NCBI RefSeq assembly: GCF_047807365.1
Contig: NZ_JBLOUI010000005.1
Coordinates: 1 to 64,000 of the forward strand
DNA from: Peptacetobacter sp900539645
GTDB lineage: Bacteria > Bacillota > Clostridia > Peptostreptococcales > Peptostreptococcaceae
DNA length: 64,000 nucleotides
Direction: 5' to 3'
Position 1 is the first letter of the stretch. Every line of letters starts with the position of its first letter. Position numbers and translations under genes: made by a program. Below are positions 46,509 to 55,072 of this stretch, piece by piece. The notes under the pieces were generated by a model. The model ran no database searches. It saw nothing but the letters and a program-made list of their open reading frames with translations, and was not told the origin of the DNA.

Positions 46509-46524
46509 TGGCACGAGATATGCT
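46509..46524 (+). promoter_or_regulatory. Sigma-54 promoter of cdsB
   Basis: TGGCACGAGATATGCT fits the -24/-12 consensus (TGGCAC-N5-TTGCW) with one mismatch. It lies about 120 bases before the cdsB start. Confidence 0.85.
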
Positions 46525-46647
46525 TATTATATATGGCGTGGAAAGGGTTATCAGATAATCCCAATGTATGAACAGAAATTTATTTAGAACTATTTAGAAA
46601 TTTGCTATTGAAATACGAGAGATATTAGATTATATGGAGGGTGTAAG

Positions 46648-47955
46648 ATGAGAGATATAAGAAATGAATTAGTTGAAATGTTAAGAAATGAAGTTAAGCC
46701 AGCAGTTGGTTGTACAGAACCAGTTGCTTTAGCATTAGCTTGTGCAAAAGCTAAGGAACTTTTAGGTGAAGAAGTTGTAGATAACAAGATGTTAGTAAGT
46801 AATAACATATTCAAAAACGGAATGGGTGTTGGTATACCAGGAAGTAAGATATTAGGACTAAAAGTTGCTGCTTGCATGGGTATAGTTGGTGGAAAATCTG
46901 CAGACGGATTAAGCGTTCTTGAAGGTTTAACTGAAGAAGAAGTTAGAGAATCAGAAAAATACTTAGAAGAACATACTATATCAGTAGAGCCAACAGATTC
47001 AGCTGATAAGATATACTTAGAAGTTATGTTAAAAGGTGCTAATCATGAAGTATTAGTTAAGATAAGAGGAAGACACGATAACTTTACATATCTTGCAAAA
47101 GATGGAGAAGTTATATTAGATAATGAACCAAAAGAAGTAAGTGCAACAGAAAATACAAAAGAAGAAAGAAAAGAAACTTTAATGGACAATGCTACAGTTG
47201 CTGAAATAGTTGATAATGTAGAAAAAATGGACTTTGAAGATATAAAATTCCTTCTTGATGGTATAACAATGAACAGAGCTATGGCAGAAGTTGGTTTAAG
47301 AGAAAAAACTGGTGTTGGTACAGGTTTCGGAATTAAGGAAGCTATAAAAGCTGGAGAATTAGGAGATGACCTTGTAAACTACGCAATGATGTTAACTTCA
47401 GCAGCTTCAGATGCGAGAATGTCAGGTGTTAAGATGCCAGTTATGAGTTCAAACGGAAGTGGTAACCACGGTTTAACAGCAATACTTCCAATAGCTGCAT
47501 ACAACGAAAGAAATCCTCAGAGCGATGAAAGAGTTGCTAGAGCTTTAGCAATATCTCATTTAATAACTGCATACATCAAAAACTTCACAGGTAGATTATC
47601 TCCAATGTGTGGATGTGGTGTTGCAGCTGCAATAGGATGTACAGCAGGTCTTTCTTGGTTAATGGACGCTGAACAGTCTCAGATAGAAGGAGCTATGGAA
47701 AATATGATAGCTAACTTAAGTGGTATGATATGTGACGGTGCAAAACCAGGATGTGCTTGTAAATTAGCTACTGCATCTTCTGCAGCAGTTCAGAACGCTA
47801 TACTTGCTAAGAGAGGATGTATAGTTCCAGGACTTAATGGTATAGTTGGTAGATCTGTTGATGAAAGTGTTAGAGCATTAGGATGCGTTGGAGATGAAGG
47901 AATGTCTGTAACTGACAACGTAATACTTGATGTTATGAATGAAATGAATAAATAA
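46648..47955 (+). CDS. cdsB: L-cysteine desulfidase (CdsB type, Fe-S)
   Basis: 435 residues of the UPF0597/cysteine desulfidase family. N-terminal VKPAVGCTEPVALALA carries the conserved Cys near the active site. The C-terminal cysteines (SPMCGCGVAAAIGC, MICDGAKPGCACK) match the family [4Fe-4S] ligands. It breaks L-cysteine into pyruvate, ammonia and sulfide without PLP. The sigma-54 promoter and cdsR next to it indicate cysteine-induced expression. GGAGGGTGT precedes ATG 46648. Its end forms part of foldback E5. Confidence 0.9.
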   Translation: MRDIRNELVEMLRNEVKPAVGCTEPVALALACAKAKELLGEEVVDNKMLVSNNIFKNGMGVGIPGSKILGLKVAACMGIVGGKSADGLSVLEGLTEEEVRESEKYLEEHTISVEPTDSADKIYLEVMLKGANHEVLVKIRGRHDNFTYLAKDGEVILDNEPKEVSATENTKEERKETLMDNATVAEIVDNVEKMDFEDIKFLLDGITMNRAMAEVGLREKTGVGTGFGIKEAIKAGELGDDLVNYAMMLTSAASDARMSGVKMPVMSSNGSGNHGLTAILPIAAYNERNPQSDERVARALAISHLITAYIKNFTGRLSPMCGCGVAAAIGCTAGLSWLMDAEQSQIEGAMENMIANLSGMICDGAKPGCACKLATASSAAVQNAILAKRGCIVPGLNGIVGRSVDESVRALGCVGDEGMSVTDNVILDVMNEMNK

Positions 47956-48236
47956 GCCTTTAAATAATCTTAAAATATAATTTTTCAAAAATGCCGTATC
48001 GATTTTCGATGCGGTATTTTTATTTGGTGAGGTGTGCGATAGAAACAACCTTCTCTCCAGACTCAGTCATCACAGGGGTATCTCATCAGAGATGAAATAC
48101 TGCAGTGCTGCCTTCGTATTGTCGAGTGAGGTTGTTTTCTATCGCACACTTTTGGTAAAAATAGCAATCGAAAATCGATACTGGATGCTTTTGGAATTAT
48201 ATTTGTAAGAATTATTTAGAGGATTATTTTGCGTGG
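47951..48236 (+). repeat. Foldback element E5
   Basis: The tip 48055-48126 (72 bp) is nearly identical to that of E4 (CTCCAGACTCAGTCATCAC ... GTATTGTCGAG). The left arm (47951-48054) contains the cdsB terminator hairpin (GCCGTATCGATTTTCGATGCGG, about 47992-48014). The right arm (48127-48236) is its inverted copy (shared GTATCGATTTTCGAT, GTGTGCGATAGAAA and TAAATAAT). The arms of E4 and E5 are unrelated although the tips match. Oriented with cdsB. Confidence 0.87.
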
Positions 48237-48259
48237 TGAGGTGTATGACAAAAAAGTAA

Positions 48260-48295
48260 AAAACCACCAGACTATTGGACGTAGTGGTGGTTTTA
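48260..48295. terminator. Hairpin with T-run
   Basis: AAACCACCA / TGGTGGTTT stem with a TTTTACTATT tail, beyond E5. The rest up to the hpt promoter is AT-rich. Confidence 0.6.
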
Positions 48296-48522
48296 CTATT
48301 GCTTTAAAACTTAGTTTAAAAAAAGAAAAATAACCAAGTTATCTTTTAAAAGTTATTCTTATCTCTTTTTATATTATACCACATTAAAAAAATAGAGATA
48401 CCTTTTGAAAGATTTTTAACTTTAAAATATTATTAACTAGAGAATATTTGTGAAATTAAGGAAAAAAATTAAATAAGTAGATTTATCTAAGTTATTATAG
48501 ATAGCATTTTTCTATTAAACTA

Positions 48523-48551
48523 TTGAAAATACTCAATAATTCGTATAAAAT
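48523..48551 (+). promoter_or_regulatory. Sigma-A type promoter of hpt
   Basis: TTGAAA, 17-base spacer, TAAAAT, 33 bases before the start codon of hpt. Confidence 0.5.
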
Positions 48552-48584
48552 AATCTGTATAATAAAAAAATCGGAGGCCAGAAA

Positions 48585-49124
48585 ATGGACATAACTAAAA
48601 AGAAATGGGAAACAATGTACACAGAAGAGGACATTGCAAAAAGAGTAAAAGAACTTGGAGCACAGATAACAGAAGACTATAAAGATAAAAAATTAATGGT
48701 AGTTGCACTACTTAGAGGAAGCTTTATATTCTGCGCAGACTTAGTTAGATGCATAGATTTACCACTTAGAGTAAACTTTATGACAACATCTAGCTACGGA
48801 AACTCAGAAGAAACTAGCGGAACAGTTAAAGTATCTTCAGATGTAACTGTAGATTTAGAAGGATACGATGTGCTTGTAGTTGATGATATAACTGACAGTG
48901 CAGTGACTATGGATTTTGTGCTTAAACATTTAAAAGCTAAAAATCCTGCGAGCATAAAAAGCTGCGTTTTACTAGACAAACCTTCAAGAAGAAAAGTTGA
49001 CCTAGTGCCAGACTACTGTGGATATGAAGTAGAGGACAAATTCGTTGTTGGATACGGATTTGACTGTGGAGACTACTTCAGAAACGTACCATACATATTC
49101 AATGTAACAGACGAAGATAGATAA
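48585..49124 (+). CDS. hpt: Hypoxanthine phosphoribosyltransferase
   Basis: 179 residues of the type I PRTase fold. The PRPP loop reads VLVVDDITDSAVTMDF (about 92-107), and a conserved Lys-Asp pair is in SCVLLDKPSRR (about 126-136). It salvages hypoxanthine/guanine with PRPP to IMP/GMP. TCGGAGG precedes ATG 48585. Monocistronic, closed by a strong terminator. Confidence 0.9.
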   Translation: MDITKKKWETMYTEEDIAKRVKELGAQITEDYKDKKLMVVALLRGSFIFCADLVRCIDLPLRVNFMTTSSYGNSEETSGTVKVSSDVTVDLEGYDVLVVDDITDSAVTMDFVLKHLKAKNPASIKSCVLLDKPSRRKVDLVPDYCGYEVEDKFVVGYGFDCGDYFRNVPYIFNVTDEDR

Positions 49125-49132
49125 TAAATAAA

Positions 49133-49160
49133 AGCCCCTGTCATAATGACAGGGGCTATA
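49133..49160. terminator. Terminator between convergent hpt and yajC
   Basis: AGCCCCTGTCA / TGACAGGGGCT with a three-base loop. T/A-rich tails on both sides allow use in both directions. Confidence 0.85.
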
Positions 49161-49205
49161 TATTTGTTTGGGTTGAAAAAACTAAATTGTCATAAATAAG
49201 TTTTA

Positions 49206-49475
49206 TTAACTTTCTTTACGAATAGATTGAACAGCATAAACTAAAATTCTCATATTTGCATGTTCGTCAATTTTAAGGAGTATTTCATCGTCATTTCTTT
49301 CTAAAACAACGCCGATAATACCTCCAATTGTTATTATTTCATCGCCGACTTTTATAGAGTCATGCATCATACGCATTTTCTTATTTTTCTTTTTGCCTGG
49401 AACTACTATAAATAGATACATTAAAACAAATATACCTAATGCATATACCAGAACAATAGTAGTTGGATTATTCAT
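49206..49475 (-). CDS. yajC: Preprotein translocase subunit YajC
   Basis: 89 residues. One N-terminal membrane helix (TTIVLVYALGIFVLMYLFIVV) is followed by a basic stretch (KKKNKKMRMMHDSIKVGDEIITIGGI) typical of YajC. It associates with SecDF-YidC in protein export. It follows the M20 peptidase gene on the minus strand with a 20-base gap. Confidence 0.88.
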   Translation of the reverse strand: MNNPTTIVLVYALGIFVLMYLFIVVPGKKKNKKMRMMHDSIKVGDEIITIGGIIGVVLERNDDEILLKIDEHANMRILVYAVQSIRKES

Positions 49476-49495
49476 CTAATTCCTCCAAACTTATT

Positions 49496-50668
49496 TTATA
49501 AAAACTCTTCTGCAAGAGCTACAAATATTTCACTACCTTTATAAAGAACATCTTCATCGATGTCAAATTTAGGGTTATGATGTGGAATGTCTGTATGTTT
49601 TTCTGGATTTGCAGAACTTAAGAACATGAATGCACCAGGAACTTTTTCTAAGTAGTAAGCGAAATCTTCACCACCCATATTTGGTGCAGGCATGCTAGTT
49701 ATAACTTCATCTTCTCCGAAAATTCTTTTTGCTGTATTAGCAGCAAATTCAGCCATATCAGAATTATTTATTACTGGAGGTGCACCCCAATCAATTTCAA
49801 CATCGCAACTTCCGCGGAATGTATTGGCTACACTTGTAGAAATTTCTTCTATACGTTTAGCAATATACTGACGCACATTCGGATCAAGAGTACGTACAGT
49901 ACCTTCTATAACAACTTCATTTGGAATAGCATTGTATGAGCAACCACCAGCTATTTTTCCTAAAGTTAATACACCAGCCTGTAAAGCTGAAATTTCACGA
50001 GCAATTACTGTCTGTAGAGATATAACAATATTTGAAGCTATAGTAATAGGGTCGATACCTTTTTCTGGAGTAGAACCATGGCAACCAACACCTTTAATAT
50101 TAAGTACAAATCTGTCAACAGATGCCATACAACATCCAGGAACGACGATTAATTTACCTGAAGGAATCTTAGGATCTAGTATAGAACCTATATGAGTTCC
50201 GAAGACAGCATCAACACCGTCAACTGCACCTTCAGCAATAGAAATAGGAGCACCTTTGATTTGTTCTTCAGATGTCTGGAATACAAATCTTACATTTCCG
50301 TTTAATTCTTCACGATTTTCCTGAAGAACACGAAGAGCACCTAATAGCATAGCAGTATGTGCATCATGTCCACATGCATGCATACAACCTTCATTTTTAG
50401 AACAGTATGGAAGTCCTGTGTTTTCCTGAATTGGAAGTGCGTCTATATCAGCACGTAAAAGGATTGTTTTTCCAGATTTACCGCCTTTTATTTCACCTAT
50501 GATACCACTATCACCATGATTTTTCTTATAAGAAATACCAAGTGAATCTAATTCTTTTGCAATGTATGCCTGTGTATCTGGAAGATTCTTTCCTATCTCA
50601 GGAATCTGATGAAGATCACGGCGTAAAGAAACTATATAATCTTGAATATTTTTACATTTTTCCCACAT
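49496..50668 (-). CDS. M20 family amidohydrolase (dinuclear zinc peptidase)
   Basis: 390 residues. Zinc-binding motifs are HACGHDAHTAMLLGA (about 92-106), the acidic pair in QTSEEQIKGAP (about 131) and a C-terminal histidine in HHNPKFDIDED. It probably removes acyl groups from amino acids or hydrolyses a dipeptide or hippurate-like substrate. It is preceded on the same strand by two membrane protein genes, which suggests uptake and cleavage of one substrate. It could also be the missing N-acetyl-diaminopimelate deacetylase, but the transporter context makes that less likely. Confidence 0.85.
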   Translation of the reverse strand: MWEKCKNIQDYIVSLRRDLHQIPEIGKNLPDTQAYIAKELDSLGISYKKNHGDSGIIGEIKGGKSGKTILLRADIDALPIQENTGLPYCSKNEGCMHACGHDAHTAMLLGALRVLQENREELNGNVRFVFQTSEEQIKGAPISIAEGAVDGVDAVFGTHIGSILDPKIPSGKLIVVPGCCMASVDRFVLNIKGVGCHGSTPEKGIDPITIASNIVISLQTVIAREISALQAGVLTLGKIAGGCSYNAIPNEVVIEGTVRTLDPNVRQYIAKRIEEISTSVANTFRGSCDVEIDWGAPPVINNSDMAEFAANTAKRIFGEDEVITSMPAPNMGGEDFAYYLEKVPGAFMFLSSANPEKHTDIPHHNPKFDIDEDVLYKGSEIFVALAEEFL

Positions 50669-50726
50669 AATAACAAATCCTCCTAATATATGTTGTTTTT
50701 ATATAAAATAAAATTATTTTTTTAAA

Positions 50727-51392
50727 TTATGCATTTGCTTTTTTATTCTTTGAACTATAAAGTATACGAGAGAATAATAAAGTACCAAATACAGCAAATA
50801 GAATAAGAACCCAAGCAGGTGGATTTAAAACTAATTTAATAGCTACAGATCCTATAAGTGCAAAAGCAGCTGCCTGAGGATACTTAATAGTAAAGTTACC
50901 AAAAGTAGCACCGAATATTGCGGCACTAGCATATTTAGTCAATGCATTGACAACTAGTTCTGGTAAAAGAGCAACGACTGCTGTACCAACTAATGCTGCT
51001 AAAATAGTGAAGAATAAATTTGTAAATATAGAACCACAAATAGCTAATGTAGAAACAATTTCAGCTTTTAAAGTTCCTGGTTCACTTTCAGTTGCATCTA
51101 AAGCTAATGCAGCAACTGGTAAACGCATATTACCTATATTTCCTGATAAAAATCCTAAATATGTACCTGTCATACCTAACGCAGCATAATAAGAAACAGG
51201 CTCTACTATATATAATGCACCAAATGAAACGGCAACTAATCCCCAACCAGTAAGAACTGTACCTACATCTGGCCAACAATTATATTTACTACAAAGCCAA
51301 ATAACTGGTAAAAAAGATGCAGCAGCGGCTAAAAGATTCGTAGGAGCACCTAAACGAATACTATTTTTTTTCCATTGATTCATGTAATCCAT
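50727..51392 (-). CDS. Multi-pass membrane protein, likely permease component
   Basis: 221 residues with about six hydrophobic helices (for example LAAAASFLPVIWLC and FFTILAALVGTAVVALL). The gene lies 12 bases after the DUF5058-type membrane gene and 58 before the amidohydrolase. The two membrane proteins may form one transporter. I do not recognise a named family. Confidence 0.6.
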   Translation of the reverse strand: MDYMNQWKKNSIRLGAPTNLLAAAASFLPVIWLCSKYNCWPDVGTVLTGWGLVAVSFGALYIVEPVSYYAALGMTGTYLGFLSGNIGNMRLPVAALALDATESEPGTLKAEIVSTLAICGSIFTNLFFTILAALVGTAVVALLPELVVNALTKYASAAIFGATFGNFTIKYPQAAAFALIGSVAIKLVLNPPAWVLILFAVFGTLLFSRILYSSKNKKANA

Positions 51393-51404
51393 ATTTAAAC
51401 CTCC

Positions 51405-52124
51405 TTAAATGAAAAAGACATCATAAAGTAATGAACAACAAATACCTATAACCATAGCTATACCAAGACTGTACTCCATAAGTTTTGGAAACTTAGGAAC
51501 GACAAACTTGATGAGAAGTACCATACTTATGGCTCCAGTAACGGATGCTATAGCATTTCCGACACCTTTTACAATTTCATTTACATTAAGATAAGCAAAT
51601 ACACCAAGTGAACAAGCTCCAGATAATACTGCTAACCAAGCAGCATCTCCGCCACTCATTTTATCACGTAATTTTTCTAATCCAGGTGTAAATACTCCAG
51701 AAACAACAAGCCAACCACAACCATTTAAAGCCATAACAAACCAACATACAGCCATAACAGTAAGTGTGAATCCTTCCCCACCTAATTCAACACCGGCAGC
51801 CTGTGCACCTAAATTCGCAGCTGTAAGTTCTGTTGCAGCCGCACCTATTATGGAAAGTCTACTCCATGCCATAGGTCCACCGATAGAAGGCATTAAACCA
51901 ACCATTACTATAAATACACCCATAGCAGGTCCTATAGCAGAAATCAGACCTATACGAAAAGCTTTACTAGTTACTTCGCTAGGTAATTCGATTTCTTTAG
52001 CAGTTTTCTTTGCCATACGCATGAAAAGAGCTGCTTGAATCAATGAAATTGACACTACTATAGAACATAGTACCCATACAGTAGGCGAATTAGCAATTTT
52101 TAAAATTTTCTCCATAATACACAC
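51405..52124 (-). CDS. DUF5058-like membrane protein
   Basis: 239 residues with about six membrane helices. The pattern SPTVWVLCSIVVSISLIQA, AIGPAMGVFIVMVGL and VSGVFTPGLEKLRDKM resembles DUF5058 proteins. Probably a carboxylate/amino acid-type transporter subunit working with its downstream neighbour. First gene of a minus-strand unit leading to the M20 peptidase and yajC. Confidence 0.65.
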   Translation of the reverse strand: MCIMEKILKIANSPTVWVLCSIVVSISLIQAALFMRMAKKTAKEIELPSEVTSKAFRIGLISAIGPAMGVFIVMVGLMPSIGGPMAWSRLSIIGAAATELTAANLGAQAAGVELGGEGFTLTVMAVCWFVMALNGCGWLVVSGVFTPGLEKLRDKMSGGDAAWLAVLSGACSLGVFAYLNVNEIVKGVGNAIASVTGAISMVLLIKFVVPKFPKLMEYSLGIAMVIGICCSLLYDVFFI

Positions 52125-52247
52125 TCCATTCTAAAACAATATTTTAAGTAAAAAGAAACGTTTGCTTAATATAATTAAATATTACCACTTTTCAGAAAAC
52201 TTGTAAAATATAGAAAAATAAAAATTAAATGAATATAGATAAAAAAT

Positions 52248-52282
52248 AAAGGTTATTCAAATTTATAACTTGAATAACCTTT
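52248..52282. terminator. Terminator after dapB2
   Basis: AAAGGTTATTCAA / TTGAATAACCTTT stem. TTTTTT on the plus side and TATTTTTTATC on the minus side make it usable in both directions; on the minus strand it ends the lysine operon. Confidence 0.8.
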
Positions 52283-52297
52283 GTTTTTTACAAAAAT

Positions 52298-53047
52298 TTA
52301 TAATATATCCTTCATATCATATAATCCATTTTCTTTGTCTAGTATCTTTTTAGCTGCGAATATTGCACCTTCAGCAAATATTGCATTAGATTGTGCATGA
52401 TGGGCAAGTGTTACAACTTCACTATCACCGCAGAATAGCACATCGTGGTCAGAAACTATATTTCCACCTCTTACAGAACTAACTCCAATATCTCCTGGCT
52501 GTCTTTTACAACTTCTGCCAGATCTGCCAAATACACCTTTAACATCAGGAAGAACTTCCTGTATTGCAGAGATAAGCATCTTAGATGTACCACTTGGAGC
52601 ATCTTCTTTTCTATTGTGATGTTTTTCAACTATTTCTATATCAAAATCAAGAAGCTTAGCAGCCTGTTTAACTAGCTCGATAAGAACATTTACACCAACT
52701 GAAGTATTGTGAGAAAGAAGCACAGGAACTTCCTTAGAAACGTCCTCAATAGCTGCATCCTGTTCTGCAGTAAATCCAGTTGTAGCGATAACAACAGGAG
52801 TTTTAGTTTTTAGAACGTACTTTAACATAGAGTCAAGATTATCAGGATGAGAGAAGTCTATTATCGCATCAGCTTCAACATCGCAATCATCAAAACTCTT
52901 GAATAACTTAACATTTCCGCCGCAAGTACCTGTCTCAAGAGAACGGCTAACACCAGCCACTAACTCACACTCGCTGTCCTTAGCAACACACTCTCTTAAA
53001 ATCTTACCAACGCCGCCACTATAGCCGCATATAATAACTCTTAACAT
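52298..53047 (-). CDS. dapB: 4-hydroxy-tetrahydrodipicolinate reductase, second copy
   Basis: 249 residues. It has an N-terminal nucleotide site with degenerate GYSGGVGKIL, the catalytic EKHHNRKEDAPSGTS (about 150) and the IIDFSHPDNL loop. It reduces the dihydrodipicolinate precursor with NAD(P)H. It is about 55-60% identical to the copy at 55073 and lies at the end of the same operon. The start at 53047 (MLRVIICGYSG) follows GGGGGTAA, not the longer frame from 53092. Why two reductases are kept is unclear. Confidence 0.85.
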   Translation of the reverse strand: MLRVIICGYSGGVGKILRECVAKDSECELVAGVSRSLETGTCGGNVKLFKSFDDCDVEADAIIDFSHPDNLDSMLKYVLKTKTPVVIATTGFTAEQDAAIEDVSKEVPVLLSHNTSVGVNVLIELVKQAAKLLDFDIEIVEKHHNRKEDAPSGTSKMLISAIQEVLPDVKGVFGRSGRSCKRQPGDIGVSSVRGGNIVSDHDVLFCGDSEVVTLAHHAQSNAIFAEGAIFAAKKILDKENGLYDMKDIL

Positions 53048-53137
53048 ACTTATTACCCCCAAAATTAAAAATTCAGAAAAATTAATTTCCATGACTTAAT
53101 TTTAACATTTTAAAGAGAAATATAGTAGGGGTAAAAA

Positions 53138-53935
53138 TTAATATTTATTTTTTAAGATAGATTTTTTCAATAAATAATAGAATAAAACAATAAAAGTTAT
53201 ATTTACAATTAAAACGACTATACTACCTTCGATTTTACAAACTCCACCAGTTAAAAGTTCGTTTCCATGGTATGCAAGTCTAAATATAGAAGGATAGTCA
53301 TCAGCTAATGAAACCCCACCTAAAATTATTCCACCTACAAAATTCCAAACAAAATGAATGATTATTGGAGAGATAATACTTTGAGTGTATTCTAAGACTA
53401 AAGTCATAAAAATGCTCATTGTTATAATATTTAAAATAGGTATAATTCCTGCTTCAATAGCTCCACCATGACAGAATAAGAAGAGAGCAGTAGTCACTAT
53501 TGTAGAGACGAATATACTATAATTTCTTTTTAATAATTGATAAATATATCCTCTAACCAACAATTCTTGCATAATAACGTTTAAAAAGCATGAAATAGCC
53601 CAAATAGATAAATAACTTATTGAATTTTTGCTTAAAAAGGAAATAGTATTTGTAGCATATAGAGTTAAAACAACTACACTAAGCCACAAACTACCTGCCA
53701 AAATTCCCAAAATAATACTTTTAAAAGGACGTTGCACAGGAACAATAGTTATATTTTTTCTTTCTATAAAGTAAAAAACAACTGACATTAAAATAACTGA
53801 TAACAGAGGGATTAACTCTGCATAAAAACGCCATAAAACAGGATTGTTGGATGGAATAGAAACAAAACCAACTAAAACAGCCCAACAGATAAAAAATCCA
53901 AAAGACTTAACAAAACTATCTAAAAACTTTTTCAT
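53138..53935 (-). CDS. CPBP family intramembrane metalloprotease
   Basis: 265 residues, about eight membrane helices. The family motifs are recognisable: QELLVRGYIYQLL (EExxxR-like, the first Glu replaced by Gln), a FxxxH-type LFLFCHGG and a final HFVWNFVGG. CPBP proteases process membrane proteins or confer bacteriocin immunity. The changed first glutamate may matter for activity. It sits inside the lysine gene run without obvious link. Confidence 0.75.
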   Translation of the reverse strand: MKKFLDSFVKSFGFFICWAVLVGFVSIPSNNPVLWRFYAELIPLLSVILMSVVFYFIERKNITIVPVQRPFKSIILGILAGSLWLSVVVLTLYATNTISFLSKNSISYLSIWAISCFLNVIMQELLVRGYIYQLLKRNYSIFVSTIVTTALFLFCHGGAIEAGIIPILNIITMSIFMTLVLEYTQSIISPIIIHFVWNFVGGIILGGVSLADDYPSIFRLAYHGNELLTGGVCKIEGSIVVLIVNITFIVLFYYLLKKSILKNKY

Positions 53936-54068
53936 AAAACCAACTCCTCTAAAATATAAATCATAACTATATATTAGAACTGAAAAATAAAAAAATTCTT
54001 AAGATAAAATAAAAAATACTAAAAAATAAATAAGACTCAGTGAAAAACCCACCAAACAAAATCACAAT

Positions 54069-54292
54069 CTGTTTCAGAAAGAACCTTATGCAAAGACAGG
54101 ATAGAATAATAATGGAAATAAAAATAGGATAAGGAATTACCGACGCAGCGACAATGGAGGACGCGTATTTTACTAGCACAAAAGCAAATAACTGCAACAC
54201 GCGTCCGACCTTGGAGCAAGTGGTAATCCTTATCCTATTTTTCTATTTCCTAGTATTACAACTGTCTTAAATCATCCATAAGTTTTGTTTTT
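54069..54292 (-). repeat. Foldback element E6
   Basis: The tip (about 54147-54216) is on the minus strand: there it starts CTCCAAGGTCGGACGCGT and ends CCATTGTCG, a diverged variant with a GGACGCGT/ACGCGTCC inner stem. The right arm (54217-54292) contains the stop and last about 12 codons of dapH. The left arm (54069-54146) is the inverted copy (shared ATAGGATAAGGA, AAGACAG and CTTATG). The tip is oriented with dapH. It fills most of the 320-base gap before the CPBP gene. Confidence 0.78.
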
Positions 54293-54969
54293 TCAGTAGT
54301 TTTTTCATCTTTCATCTTCACTACTTTAGCTGGAGACCCAGCAACAACAGCGCCTGCAGGAACGTCTTTAGTGACAACAGAACCTGCTGCAACAACAGCA
54401 CCTTCTCCTATTCTCACACCTTCAAGAATAACTGCATTAGCACCTATCATAACATTGTCCTCAACTATAACTGGATCTGCTGAAGGTGGCTCAAGAACAC
54501 CAGCGACAACAGCACCTGCACCTAGATGAACATTTTTTCCAAGAGTACCTCTAGCGCCGACAACTGCATTCATATCTACCATTGTTCCTTCACCGATAAC
54601 AGCACCTATATTAACAACAGCACCCATCATAACTACTGCATTCTTTTCAATAGTAACCATATCTCTGATAATTGAGCCTGGTTCTATTCTTGCTGACTCG
54701 TGAAGAGTATTTTTTAGAGGAATAGCAGAATTTCTTCTATCGTATTCTACATGAATATCTCTTATACAGTCCTCTCTCTGATTAAGAGCAGCCATTATAG
54801 CATCGTAGTCCCCGATAAATATATGAAAAGAATCTGTTCCAAAAACTTTGTATTCATCAGTAGACTCAAAGTTGTATGGATCAGTATTTACATAAACTTT
54901 AACAGGAGTCTTTTTCTCAACTTCCTTTATATATCTTGCTATTTCATAAGCATCGTTTAAATTTACCAT
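54256..54969 (-). CDS. dapH: Tetrahydrodipicolinate N-acetyltransferase
   Basis: 237 residues. An N-terminal DapH domain precedes a left-handed beta-helix of hexapeptide repeats (about 85-215: VVMMGAVVNIGAVIGEGTMVDMN and following). It acetylates tetrahydrodipicolinate in the acetyl branch of DAP/lysine synthesis. The matching aminotransferase and deacetylase are not in this run; M20 enzymes nearby are candidates for the latter. AGGGGTGT precedes the start. It is the fourth gene from the lysine riboswitch. Confidence 0.92.
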   Translation of the reverse strand: MVNLNDAYEIARYIKEVEKKTPVKVYVNTDPYNFESTDEYKVFGTDSFHIFIGDYDAIMAALNQREDCIRDIHVEYDRRNSAIPLKNTLHESARIEPGSIIRDMVTIEKNAVVMMGAVVNIGAVIGEGTMVDMNAVVGARGTLGKNVHLGAGAVVAGVLEPPSADPVIVEDNVMIGANAVILEGVRIGEGAVVAAGSVVTKDVPAGAVVAGSPAKVVKMKDEKTTEKTKLMDDLRQL

Positions 54970-55072
54970 TAGGCAACACCCCTTTAAAAAAATTTAGTTT
55001 AATAACTTTAACTAATAACTTTATTCCCCATTTGAAACATATACTAACATATAATCCCCAAAATATTAAAAA

